From Crocinitomix sp. (GTDB lineage Bacteria > Bacteroidota > Bacteroidia > Flavobacteriales_D > Crocinitomicaceae), in contig JADZFJ010000379.1 of NCBI GenBank assembly GCA_020849935.1, positions 1 to 11,458 of the forward strand: a DNA stretch of 11,458 bases. Direction: 5' to 3'. A program made the translations under genes and the position numbers. Of the stretch, positions 1-6,102 are shown piece after piece. The first letter of the stretch is position 1; each line of letters starts with the position of its first letter. Below the pieces are notes generated by a model, which ran no database searches, was not told the DNA's origin, and saw only the letters and a list, made by a program, of their open reading frames with translations.

Positions 1-1
1 G

Positions 2-2281
2 CATTCAACTGGTTTGGATAAATATGCTGGAGCCGATGCGAATGGATTTTCATTGGGTTATTATAAAAACGACTATGCGCCAATAACTGGGGAGAGTGCT
101 TTTGCAGGAACCGATGTGCTAATGGACGCGAATGCCACTTATGGGGAATTGTTTAATGGAAATATCTCTACCATGGTAACCGCCATGAAAGACAATAATG
201 AAGCACTGATAACCACCCAAGGAAATGTGTACCGATACGACCAATTGCAACGCATTAAACAAATGGATACCTATCAGGTAACGGATGTGGCGAATTTTAA
301 CGGTACCAATGCTTTTTCATTAGCCAATGCTTCCACCACTGGGAAATACGGAACCACCTATAGTTTTGATGGGAATGGAAATTTGATGACTCTTACCCGA
401 AAAAATGATGCGGGGGTAACGTTTGATAATTTGACGTACAATTACATCGATCTGGTGAACATGAACCAACTAGGACATGTGGATGATGCCATTGCTGACG
501 GAGTAGCAACCTATGATTTGGATGATCAAGAAGGAAATGAAGAAGAGATATCCAATTACGAATACGACCAAGTAGGGCAATTAATAAGAGACGATGAAGC
601 TCAAATAGATTTGATTGATTGGACAGCCGATGGGAAGGTGCGCAAAATAGTATTTGACCCCGCCTCGTCCAAACCAGATTTGAGGTATGTTTATGATGCA
701 TCGGGCAACCGAATTGTGCAAATTACTGGCGCACCAAATACCCTTTCGGCGGTTTATGAATATTATGTCTACGATGCCACAGGAAACTTGATGGCCACAT
801 ACGAATCAAAGATTAATGAGAATGTGATGCCTGCTGAACCTGGGCCAGAAGATACCGAGTTTACAGAGACATATACCTTAAAGGATCGTAATATGTATGG
901 CGCATCCAGAATAGGTTCAAAAATTGAAAACAGAAAGATTAACAGCAGGAATTTTAATAAAGTCAGTGCTGATTTCGTTACTGGACAAGTGACAATTTCT
1001 GAGGTGATCCATTACGAAAATTTTGACAAAACCAAACGCTTTGTAGGTGAAAAATTCTACGAAATGGCGAACCATTTGGGTAATGTGCTCAATGTGGTTA
1101 CCGACCGTAAAGTGGGTGACCTTGCAGAAACTGCGTATGAGGGGGATATTGTGTCTTATTCGGATTATTATCCTTATGGTAGCCTTTTACCTGGACGACA
1201 TGGAAGTAGTGCAGAGTACCGATACGGGTTTCAGGGTATGGAAGCGGATGATGAAGTGAAAGGGGAGGGAAATAGCTACACTACAGAGTTCCGTCAATAT
1301 GACCCTCGTATTGGTAGATGGTTGAGTTTGGATCCTTTGATGACCAAATATCCAAGCCAGTCAGCGTACGTGGCATTTAATAATAATCCAATTGTTTTTA
1401 TCGATCCTTTAGGACTTGAAGGTGTCCCGTCTATCGGTGATACTCGCGATTTTGAAGGAACTCAACAAGTTTACACTGGTTCAGGTGAAAATCAACGTTG
1501 GAAGAATTCTACAGATATAGCGAGATTTCAAAGTGATGACGGCAAAAGTATTTATTTCCGAACAGGTGAAGAGGACAACTATTGTTACGAACGAATAAAT
1601 ACAGTTATTGTCACTATTTTTGGTGAGATTCAAGAAGGATTTGAAAATGGAGGGGCTTTAATTAATGACGGCATATACGTAATTGCAACGAATGATGTCG
1701 AAAAAGCGGCCCAAACATATAATGAGCTGTTTGGAGATCTAACTATAGGAACTTTAGTTTTAGATATGCATGGTGGTCACAGGAGAACGTACGTTAATTC
1801 ATCCGAACCAATGAAAGATATTAATACTTCTGAGAGTGATCCAAATAATATCATTAGAATAAATAGAGATGTATTGAGATCCGTTTCTCGCGGCCGTATC
1901 AGCCCAGGAGTTTATTTAGAACAATTTAATGATGGAGTTGCATATATTTCATTGACTAATAAGGTAGCCATAGGAGGAACAATAATAGCTACCCACTGTA
2001 CAATTGGTTCGGATGATAGGCTTATAAATCAAATTGGTTGGATGATACCGGATAATGTAACTTATTTTGTGAACCAAGATTTGAACCAAGTTTTTATTTC
2101 ACCTTGTGAGATATCAATAATCACGCTACCAGGTGATTATGAGAAAGGTTGGGTGATGTATGGTCCAAATAACAAAGGACAATATCAATACCAAAAATTA
2201 AAGACTTCGGATAGTAATGGGATGATGTACTTTTTGTTTAGCATTGGTACAATTTATGCTGGAGAATATAGACCGCAGTAA
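2..2281 (+). CDS. RHS/YD-repeat protein, C-terminal part (5' truncated by window), with variable toxin-like tip
   Basis: The frame is open to the window edge (codons from base 2), so this is the 3' part of a longer gene. The first in-frame TTG, at base 14, is not a convincing start. Numbering from that TTG, YD-type repeats occupy the first 260 or so residues (for example YRYDQLQ, YEYDQVGQL, YVYDASGNR). The RHS-associated core follows: HLGNVL, DYYPYG, YRYGFQGME, then RQYDPRIGRWLSLDP. The core ends with NPIVFIDPLGL at residues 458-468. The paired acidic positions D440 and D464 match the aspartyl self-cleavage motif known from Rhs proteins, so the tip is probably released after L468. RHS shells encapsulate and deliver toxins in interbacterial competition or act as surface adhesins. 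Residues 469-755 form a non-conserved tip described separately. A small exported-protein gene follows after 15 nt. The RHS assignment is secure; secretion route and target are unknown. Confidence 0.93.
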   Translation, partial: HSTGLDKYAGADANGFSLGYYKNDYAPITGESAFAGTDVLMDANATYGELFNGNISTMVTAMKDNNEALITTQGNVYRYDQLQRIKQMDTYQVTDVANFNGTNAFSLANASTTGKYGTTYSFDGNGNLMTLTRKNDAGVTFDNLTYNYIDLVNMNQLGHVDDAIADGVATYDLDDQEGNEEEISNYEYDQVGQLIRDDEAQIDLIDWTADGKVRKIVFDPASSKPDLRYVYDASGNRIVQITGAPNTLSAVYEYYVYDATGNLMATYESKINENVMPAEPGPEDTEFTETYTLKDRNMYGASRIGSKIENRKINSRNFNKVSADFVTGQVTISEVIHYENFDKTKRFVGEKFYEMANHLGNVLNVVTDRKVGDLAETAYEGDIVSYSDYYPYGSLLPGRHGSSAEYRYGFQGMEADDEVKGEGNSYTTEFRQYDPRIGRWLSLDPLMTKYPSQSAYVAFNNNPIVFIDPLGLEGVPSIGDTRDFEGTQQVYTGSGENQRWKNSTDIARFQSDDGKSIYFRTGEEDNYCYERINTVIVTIFGEIQEGFENGGALINDGIYVIATNDVEKAAQTYNELFGDLTIGTLVLDMHGGHRRTYVNSSEPMKDINTSESDPNNIIRINRDVLRSVSRGRISPGVYLEQFNDGVAYISLTNKVAIGGTIIATHCTIGSDDRLINQIGWMIPDNVTYFVNQDLNQVFISPCEISIITLPGDYEKGWVMYGPNNKGQYQYQKLKTSDSNGMMYFLFSIGTIYAGEYRPQ
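1418..2278 (+). other. Variable C-terminal tip of the RHS protein, possible caspase-like (clan CD) peptidase domain
   Basis: This is the roughly 287-residue region after the DPLGL cleavage motif. I do not recognise a named family. Two predicted beta strands end in reactive residues: TLVLDMHGGH, with His at codon 1769-1771, and GGTIIATHC, with Cys at codon 1997-1999, 76 residues later. A strand ending in H-G followed by a strand ending in C is the layout of clan CD cysteine peptidases (caspase, CHAT, DUF4347-like), so a peptidase effector is a reasonable inference, not a demonstrated one. Base composition falls here: hand counts give 17/60 GC at 1801-1860 and 18/60 at 2041-2100, against 27/60 at 61-120 and 29/60 at 661-720 in the core. 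That fits a tip exchanged by recombination. Confidence 0.45.
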
Positions 2282-2296
2282 AAAAAATAATTTAAA

Positions 2297-2872
2297 ATGA
2301 AAAAGAAACAAACCATAATTCTTGTTGGCCTTTTATTTCTATTGAATAATATTGTCTTTAGTCAGGATACGACTTTCGTTAATGATAAGATAGAGTTTGA
2401 AGGGATCGTTAAAGAGTCTTTTGATCAAAGTGCTTCACTCTTAAACCTGGAAATTAGATCACAAATTGATACCGCCTTCAAAAAATTTAATTACGAAGGA
2501 GAAGAATATATTCGTAGTTCGTATTTAATGGAATTTTTATGTACGCTTGATTCGTGTGGTTTTATTGTTGGGTGCGAAGCATCAAAAGGTAATGCTATCA
2601 CAGGTGATTTAATATCCTTTCAAAAAGAAGTCGCCTCAATTCTTATTAGTTCCAATTTTCAAATTGAAACGAAATTAATAAATGGAGCAATTCCTTTTGA
2701 TTTTTGTAATCCGGATGATTGCTTTCAAAGTACCTACATTAGTTTTGAACTGACTTTCGATCCAGCCGGGATTATATTCTTAAGTATTGAAGATTATATT
2801 CCTATGGTGTACGTTTATTTTTCAGATCAAGGTCCAATTTACTTTACAGGATTTACACATGGTTGCCAGTAA
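2297..2872 (+). CDS. Small exported Cys-rich protein, candidate immunity partner of the RHS tip
   Basis: 191 residues. The N-terminus is a clear Sec signal peptide (MKKK, a hydrophobic run, cleavage near VFS|QD at residues 22-23), so the mature protein is periplasmic or surface-exposed. It has six Cys (C..DSC, GC, C..DDC, GC), suggesting disulfides. The pattern of a short Cys-containing strand, then SFQKEVASIL, then NGAIPFDF, then STYISFELTF loosely resembles a TonB C-terminal fold, but the match is weak and I assign no family. It starts 15 nt after the RHS stop with an A-rich leader and no Shine-Dalgarno sequence. It shares the tip's low GC (17/60 at 2341-2400). The position directly behind a variable RHS tip is where immunity genes usually lie. 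It could instead be an unrelated secreted protein. Confidence 0.8.
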   Translation: MKKKQTIILVGLLFLLNNIVFSQDTTFVNDKIEFEGIVKESFDQSASLLNLEIRSQIDTAFKKFNYEGEEYIRSSYLMEFLCTLDSCGFIVGCEASKGNAITGDLISFQKEVASILISSNFQIETKLINGAIPFDFCNPDDCFQSTYISFELTFDPAGIIFLSIEDYIPMVYVYFSDQGPIYFTGFTHGCQ

Positions 2873-2881
2873 TGGGTCATG

Positions 2882-2914
2882 GTGCAATTGGGTCATGTTC
2901 CAATTGGCACTTTT
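2882..2914 (+). terminator. Possible intrinsic terminator after the RHS/immunity pair
   Basis: Left arm GTGCAATTGG (2882-2891) pairs with right arm CCAATTGGCAC (2900-2910) with one bulged C, across an 8-nt loop. TTTT follows at 2911-2914. The stem is good, but the T tract is short. It lies 10 nt after the stop at 2872, a sensible place for termination. Confidence 0.4.
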
Positions 2915-3694
2915 GTGAAAATTAAAAATTAATAGATTGAAAAAGGCCTTCACAAAACCCCACTGAAGAATAAATTTTTTAAAAAACAAGCACAGCAATT
3001 CCCAACTAATTACAATACAACACGTTCGTAAGAACGAAAATTCAACCGCATGAATTGCACAATAACCCAATTCCTTAAAAACCCCTCTGCCCTTATCACT
3101 CTGCCCTAAACCTCTACACACTCAAAACTCAAACTCAAAACTGTTTTCCGCCCCCGATAATAGCGGCAGCTTGTTTTTTTGGCGCATTTAGGAAACTTGT
3201 TGGTTGACAGTGACCAGCGGAAACTGGAAAAACAACTTAGTTGACTTATGTGGCAAAGGAACAACTATAGCGGTTAGCGGGATAAGGCGCATTCACCTAA
3301 TTTAAAGCTACGGAAGATACGGTCGTCTTGATAAAAATTTCAAGGGAAGTAAACACCCATCCTTAAAATAATTTCACAGCGCCATAAACGATTTAAATCG
3401 CTAAAATTTGAGATAAGTGATTTTTTATAATTGTATTAAAATGGGTAAAAATTTTGTGTTTTTGGGTAGATTTTAAGATAAAAAACGGCTTTTTCCAACC
3501 TTTTTTGTAATTCCATCGTCTATATATAGAGTTGTAAATTATTACAATTGTTGATGTTAGTTGTAACTTTTGATGTCGATCTTGGTTTTAACTAATACAG
3601 ATTGAAATACTCGGCAATTTTTCTGGAACCGTGCGCGTGATGAGTAAACCCAATTGATAAAATTTTAACATAATTAGTTTAAAAAAAATAACCC
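2915..3694. other. Long intergenic region without a credible gene
   Basis: Nothing here reads as a gene on either strand. Visible structure includes a small hairpin CGTTC-GTAA-GAACG (3023-3036) and short direct repeats of CTCAAA(A) (3121-3140). A GC-richer block at about 3145-3295 repeats two elements in the same order, TAGCGG then GGCGCATT: once at 3161 and 3181, and again at 3268 and 3286. A 12-bp palindrome CGATTTAAATCG lies at 3389-3400, and an inverted repeat TTGTAA-ATTA-TTACAA at 3532-3547. The rest is AT-rich. The GC-richer block could be a degenerate multicopy repeat or a mobile-element scar; I cannot tell from one copy. The region separates the RHS locus from the regulator and secretion locus. 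Confidence 0.6.
3121..3140. repeat. Short direct repeat, three copies of CTCAAA(A)
   Basis: Three adjacent copies of CTCAAA or CTCAAAA (7, 6 and 7 nt) lie at 3121-3127, 3128-3133 and 3134-3140. This is a slippage-type micro-repeat in noncoding DNA with no evident function. Confidence 0.7.
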
Positions 3695-3714
3695 ATTCAG
3701 TGTTTACACTGAAT
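3695..3714. promoter_or_regulatory. Inverted repeat upstream of first regulator, candidate operator (copy 1)
   Basis: ATTCAGTG-TTTA-CACTGAAT is a perfect 8-bp inverted repeat, 72 nt before the ATG at 3787. The same core, ATTCAGT-N6-ACTG, recurs at 4562-4581 before the paralogous regulator gene. Both repeats lie 20 nt upstream of a candidate -7 box. If the box is real, the repeat centres near -43, where LuxR/NarL-type activators often bind. Binding by either regulator is inferred. Confidence 0.6.
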
Positions 3715-3734
3715 ATCCTGACGGTAATATTACG

Positions 3735-3742
3735 TAAAATTG
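3735..3742 (+). promoter_or_regulatory. Candidate -7 promoter box of the first regulator gene
   Basis: TAAAATTG differs by one base from the Bacteroidota -7 consensus TAnnTTTG. Its support is mainly positional: it starts 21 bases after the end of the inverted repeat, exactly as the better box does at 4602. A 10-bp palindrome GTAATATTAC (3724-3733) abuts it upstream, and CCTGA/TCAGG arms (3717-3721, 3746-3750) flank it. Confidence 0.35.
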
Positions 3743-3786
3743 TCATCAGGAATTACGCAAATTAGTATTAACCCAACTTGATTGAA

Positions 3787-4452
3787 ATGATTCGAATAGT
3801 GATTGTAGATTTCCAAAAGATGTTTAGAGTTTCTCTAAAGAGTTTCCTAAGCACCTTGCCAAATTGTGAAGTATGTTTGGATGTTTCCTCGACAAAGGAA
3901 ATAACCAAAGATTTTAATTTTAATGCTGTCCACTTGGTTGTTTTTGACCCGGCAGACACGGACCCCGCTGATTTTGAAAAACTTCAGCAGAATTTTGAAT
4001 CGTCTAAATTTATGATTTTGACGAATTATGTGACACGCGATATCGTGACTAATTTTATGCACCAAGGAGTCTCTGGATTCTTTTCGAAAGACGATTGCCC
4101 AACGCAATTGGAAAGTGCGATTTATGAGATTGTCGATTCGTATAATTTAAGTGAGGTAGTCTTAGGCAAATTTGTGCGTCAAGTGCTGTTTGATAATCCT
4201 AAAACGATTGCTGCTAAAAATGTAAAATTTACCAGTCGTGAAATTGAAGTGTTGAATTTGGTGTGTTTGGAAAAAACGAATTCTGAAATTTCTGAAATTC
4301 TTGGTTTGAGTATTCGAACCATTGAAACTCACCGGCGGCGAATGATTGATAAGGCGGATTGTAGGACGATTATTGGCGTGATTATGAATGCGCTAGGGTT
4401 TAGTCCTACCGAAGAGAAAATGCAAAATAAGAATGCTAGTCGTGCATCTTAA
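3787..4452 (+). CDS. NarL/LuxR-family response regulator with altered acidic pocket
   Basis: 221 residues from ATG 3787. An in-frame TTG at 3778 would add three residues, but the ATG fits the receiver start (IRIVIVD) better. Residues 2 to about 120 form a receiver domain. The usual acidic pair is D8-F9 instead of D-D. A phospho-acceptor candidate is kept at D54 (VVFDP), with the conserved Thr at T79 (MILTNY) and Lys at K101 (FFSK). Residues 148 to about 205 are a LuxR-type helix-turn-helix: FTSREIEVL, then NSEISEILGLSIRTIETHRRRM. This is a cytoplasmic DNA-binding regulator. Losing one metal-binding acid suggests weak or phosphorylation-independent signalling. It is clearly paralogous to the gene at 4628, with shared endings KA(D/N)C and MIGV/IIGV. 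No sensor kinase is present in the window. Confidence 0.9.
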   Translation: MIRIVIVDFQKMFRVSLKSFLSTLPNCEVCLDVSSTKEITKDFNFNAVHLVVFDPADTDPADFEKLQQNFESSKFMILTNYVTRDIVTNFMHQGVSGFFSKDDCPTQLESAIYEIVDSYNLSEVVLGKFVRQVLFDNPKTIAAKNVKFTSREIEVLNLVCLEKTNSEISEILGLSIRTIETHRRRMIDKADCRTIIGVIMNALGFSPTEEKMQNKNASRAS

Positions 4453-4495
4453 AAGTGAGTGAATTTGGGAGTTTTGATTTGCTTGAACGAGCGTC

Positions 4496-4524
4496 AGAAC
4501 AAAACCCAGTACCGTTCTTTTTTT
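4496..4524 (+). terminator. Weak possible terminator between the two regulator genes
   Basis: AGAAC (4496-4500) can pair with GTTCT (4514-4518) across a 13-nt loop, followed by T residues to 4524. An alternative pairing uses GAACG (from 4485) with CGTTC. The stem has only five pairs, so the support is mostly the T run of about seven and the position between two genes that each appear to have a promoter. Confidence 0.3.
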
Positions 4525-4561
4525 CTTGGATAGTGGTGGTGACACGAAAAATAGTTGATTG

Positions 4562-4581
4562 ATTCAGTATATATACTGTTT
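4562..4581. promoter_or_regulatory. Inverted repeat upstream of second regulator, candidate operator (copy 2)
   Basis: ATTCAGT-ATATAT-ACTGTTT contains a perfect 14-bp palindrome, CAGTATATATACTG (4565-4578). It shares ATTCAGT-N6-ACTG with copy 1 at 3695-3714. The end of the repeat lies 20 nt before the -7 box at 4602, as in copy 1, and 46 nt before the ATG at 4628. The shared half-sites and spacing argue for one transcription factor acting at both promoters. Confidence 0.6.
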
Positions 4582-4601
4582 TTAAGCAATTTTTCAAGGG
4601 T

Positions 4602-4609
4602 TATATTTG
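4602..4609 (+). promoter_or_regulatory. -7 promoter box of the second regulator gene
   Basis: TATATTTG matches the Bacteroidota -7 consensus TAnnTTTG exactly. No good -33 TTG lies 19-21 nt upstream. Instead the right edge of the inverted repeat (4581) abuts that position, which would suit an activator-dependent promoter. The leader to the ATG would be short, roughly 13 nt. Confidence 0.5.
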
Positions 4610-4627
4610 TGATTCAATCCAACAAAC

Positions 4628-5266
4628 ATGGCTACAAAAATAATTCTTATAGATGATGATGAACTTTTTAGATCAGGATTAGCTCTTTTGATTAATTCAT
4701 TTGAAAATTTTGAGGTGGAGGTGAGTGAAGGGAGTAATTATTTTATGACGCTTAAAAATGGGAATCAGCATAAGGGTGATACGAGTTTATTAATTTTTTC
4801 GCCGCGACAAGGGGTTCAAATTAATTGGAAAGTGATTTTAAAGAATTTTAAAAAAGTACCCATGTTGATTTTGTCCAATTGGGTGACAAAAACATTGGTG
4901 TTACAAGCGTTGGAAAATGGAGTAAATGCTTTTTATACAAAATCGATTACACCGGTGGAATTGAATCAGATTGTGTGTGAAATTGTGAATGCCGAATTCC
5001 GATCGACGATAAAATTAGAGCCTATTGTGCACAAAATTTTGATGGAGTATGAACAGGAGGAAATTGTTTTTTCAACAGGTGAAGTACAAATCCTCCAGTT
5101 AATGTGTCAGTTAAAAAACAATGTTGAAATATCGGGCGAATTGGGAATAAGTCTACGAACCGTAGAGTCCCGAAAACGAACTATGATGCGAAAAGCAAAT
5201 TGTAAAAATATGATTGGTGTTGTCCTTGTTTTCCTTCGAACGCAAGGGAATTTACGCCTGAATTAG
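4628..5266 (+). CDS. NarL/LuxR-family response regulator lacking the phospho-acceptor Asp
   Basis: 212 residues. The receiver domain (residues 3 to about 122) keeps the acidic cluster D9-D10-D11 (IILIDDDELFR), the Ser/Thr position S83 (LILSNW) and K105 (FYTK). The expected phospho-acceptor is Ser58 (LLIFSP), aligned with D54 of the upstream paralog (VVFDP). Residues 148-203 are a LuxR-type helix-turn-helix: FSTGEVQIL, then NVEISGELGISLRTVESRKRTM, with Arg where family members usually have His. Phosphorylation by the standard route is therefore unlikely; it may be constitutive, bind a ligand, or pair with the paralog. It has its own apparent promoter and operator, and the next gene follows after 65 nt with no visible terminator, so read-through into the secretion operon is plausible. 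Confidence 0.9.
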   Translation: MATKIILIDDDELFRSGLALLINSFENFEVEVSEGSNYFMTLKNGNQHKGDTSLLIFSPRQGVQINWKVILKNFKKVPMLILSNWVTKTLVLQALENGVNAFYTKSITPVELNQIVCEIVNAEFRSTIKLEPIVHKILMEYEQEEIVFSTGEVQILQLMCQLKNNVEISGELGISLRTVESRKRTMMRKANCKNMIGVVLVFLRTQGNLRLN

Positions 5267-5331
5267 TACCAAAAAATCCAAGATAGAATTTTAATAATGC
5301 CTTTATACCAGTGAGGGCTAATGGAAGAGTT

Positions 5332-6102
5332 ATGTTTAAATTTAAATTGACGAAAGGAATTGTTATGCTCATTTTTTTGATGAGTTCAGTCCTTGTTTTT
5401 GGTCAGGATCAAATCAATTATCGGCACAGTGTGGATGGGTCTTTTAAAATGGATTTTTACATTTTATCGGACGTTAAAAAGATGAAGTATGAAGAATCGT
5501 TGACGTATTTTTGGTTCCGATCTCAAGCAATTCATCAAACGCAAGGTAGTTCGGCAGGGGATGTTTTACACGGTAAATTTTCAAAATTTTATTCAAATGG
5601 ACAATTGGCCGAACAAGGTGAATTTGATAAGGGATTAAAAAATGGGATTTGGTTGACCTGGTACGAAAATGGGCAATTAAAAACCAAACTCACTTATTCA
5701 AAAGGTGTGTTGGATGGAAAATTTTCTACCTACGATCAAGAAACAGATTCTTTACAAACGGGAAAATATCAGAACGGTACGGCGAAATTAAAAATCAAAA
5801 AAACACGAAAACCCAAACGCGAAAAATCGGAAGTTCCGAGTGAAGAAAAGAAAAAGTGGGTGCTTTTTAAAAAGAATTCGGAGGATAAGAGACCTGAAAA
5901 GGACGAACAAAAAGAAAAACAAGATAAGACATCGAAGCCCTTGAAAGAATGGTGGTTGAAGCTCTTTAAAAAAGAGAATGTCTCTGAGGAAAAAGACGAG
6001 AAATCAGAAAAGAAGCCTAAGAAAGTGAAGGAGAAAAAAGCGAAAGATCCCGAAGAAAAAAATAGTTTGAATGTACTAAAATTGGAATCCAATGAAGGTT
6101 AA
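5332..6102 (+). CDS. Exported MORN/YwqK-type repeat protein with Lys/Glu-rich tail
   Basis: 256 residues from ATG 5332, chosen because it leaves a compact signal peptide (residues 1-24, ending VFG|Q). A GTG at 5311 would add seven residues. Residues 80 to about 142 carry MORN_2/YwqK-like repeats, HGKFSKFYSNGQLAEQGEF and NGIWLTWYENGQLKTKLTY. Repeats of this type are common in exported Bacteroidota proteins of unknown role, sometimes annotated as YwqK-family antitoxins; that label says little about function. Residues from about 150 to 250 are strongly charged and low in complexity, with a duplicated aromatic/basic element: WVLFKK at 176 and WWLKLFKK at 207, each followed by an acidic/basic stretch. 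It overlaps the next gene by 11 nt and so appears to be the first member of the secretion operon, perhaps an envelope partner of the machine. Confidence 0.85.
   Translation: MFKFKLTKGIVMLIFLMSSVLVFGQDQINYRHSVDGSFKMDFYILSDVKKMKYEESLTYFWFRSQAIHQTQGSSAGDVLHGKFSKFYSNGQLAEQGEFDKGLKNGIWLTWYENGQLKTKLTYSKGVLDGKFSTYDQETDSLQTGKYQNGTAKLKIKKTRKPKREKSEVPSEEKKKWVLFKKNSEDKRPEKDEQKEKQDKTSKPLKEWWLKLFKKENVSEEKDEKSEKKPKKVKEKKAKDPEEKNSLNVLKLESNEG

Noticed and set aside
2822..3121. A 99-codon reading frame on the minus strand crossing the end of the exported-protein gene
   Set aside because: It overlaps a well-supported gene, has biased composition with clustered Phe/Cys/Trp, shows no domain or signal pattern, and has no promoter. 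It is probably chance.
3121..3140. Short repeats considered as a CRISPR remnant
   Set aside because: The repeat units are 6-7 nt and directly adjacent with no spacers; no cas genes are nearby.
3145..3295. Block considered as an insertion sequence end or attachment site
   Set aside because: There is no transposase or integrase reading frame, no tRNA gene, and no clear terminal inverted repeat pair or target duplication.
3778..3786. TTG start giving three extra residues for the first regulator
   Set aside because: ATG at 3787 is the better start and gives the usual spacing to the receiver's first strand.
5311..5331. GTG start for the MORN-type protein
   Set aside because: It would place polar residues in front of a compact signal peptide that already begins with ATG at 5332.
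5267..5331. Promoter or operator before the secretion operon
   Set aside because: I could not find an ATTCAGT-N6-ACTG copy or a convincing TAnnTTTG box in these 65 bases, so none is annotated.
5769..6092. Long minus-strand frame opposite the charged tail
   Set aside because: It is a Phe/Ser-rich mirror of the Lys/Glu-rich tail, expected from composition alone.
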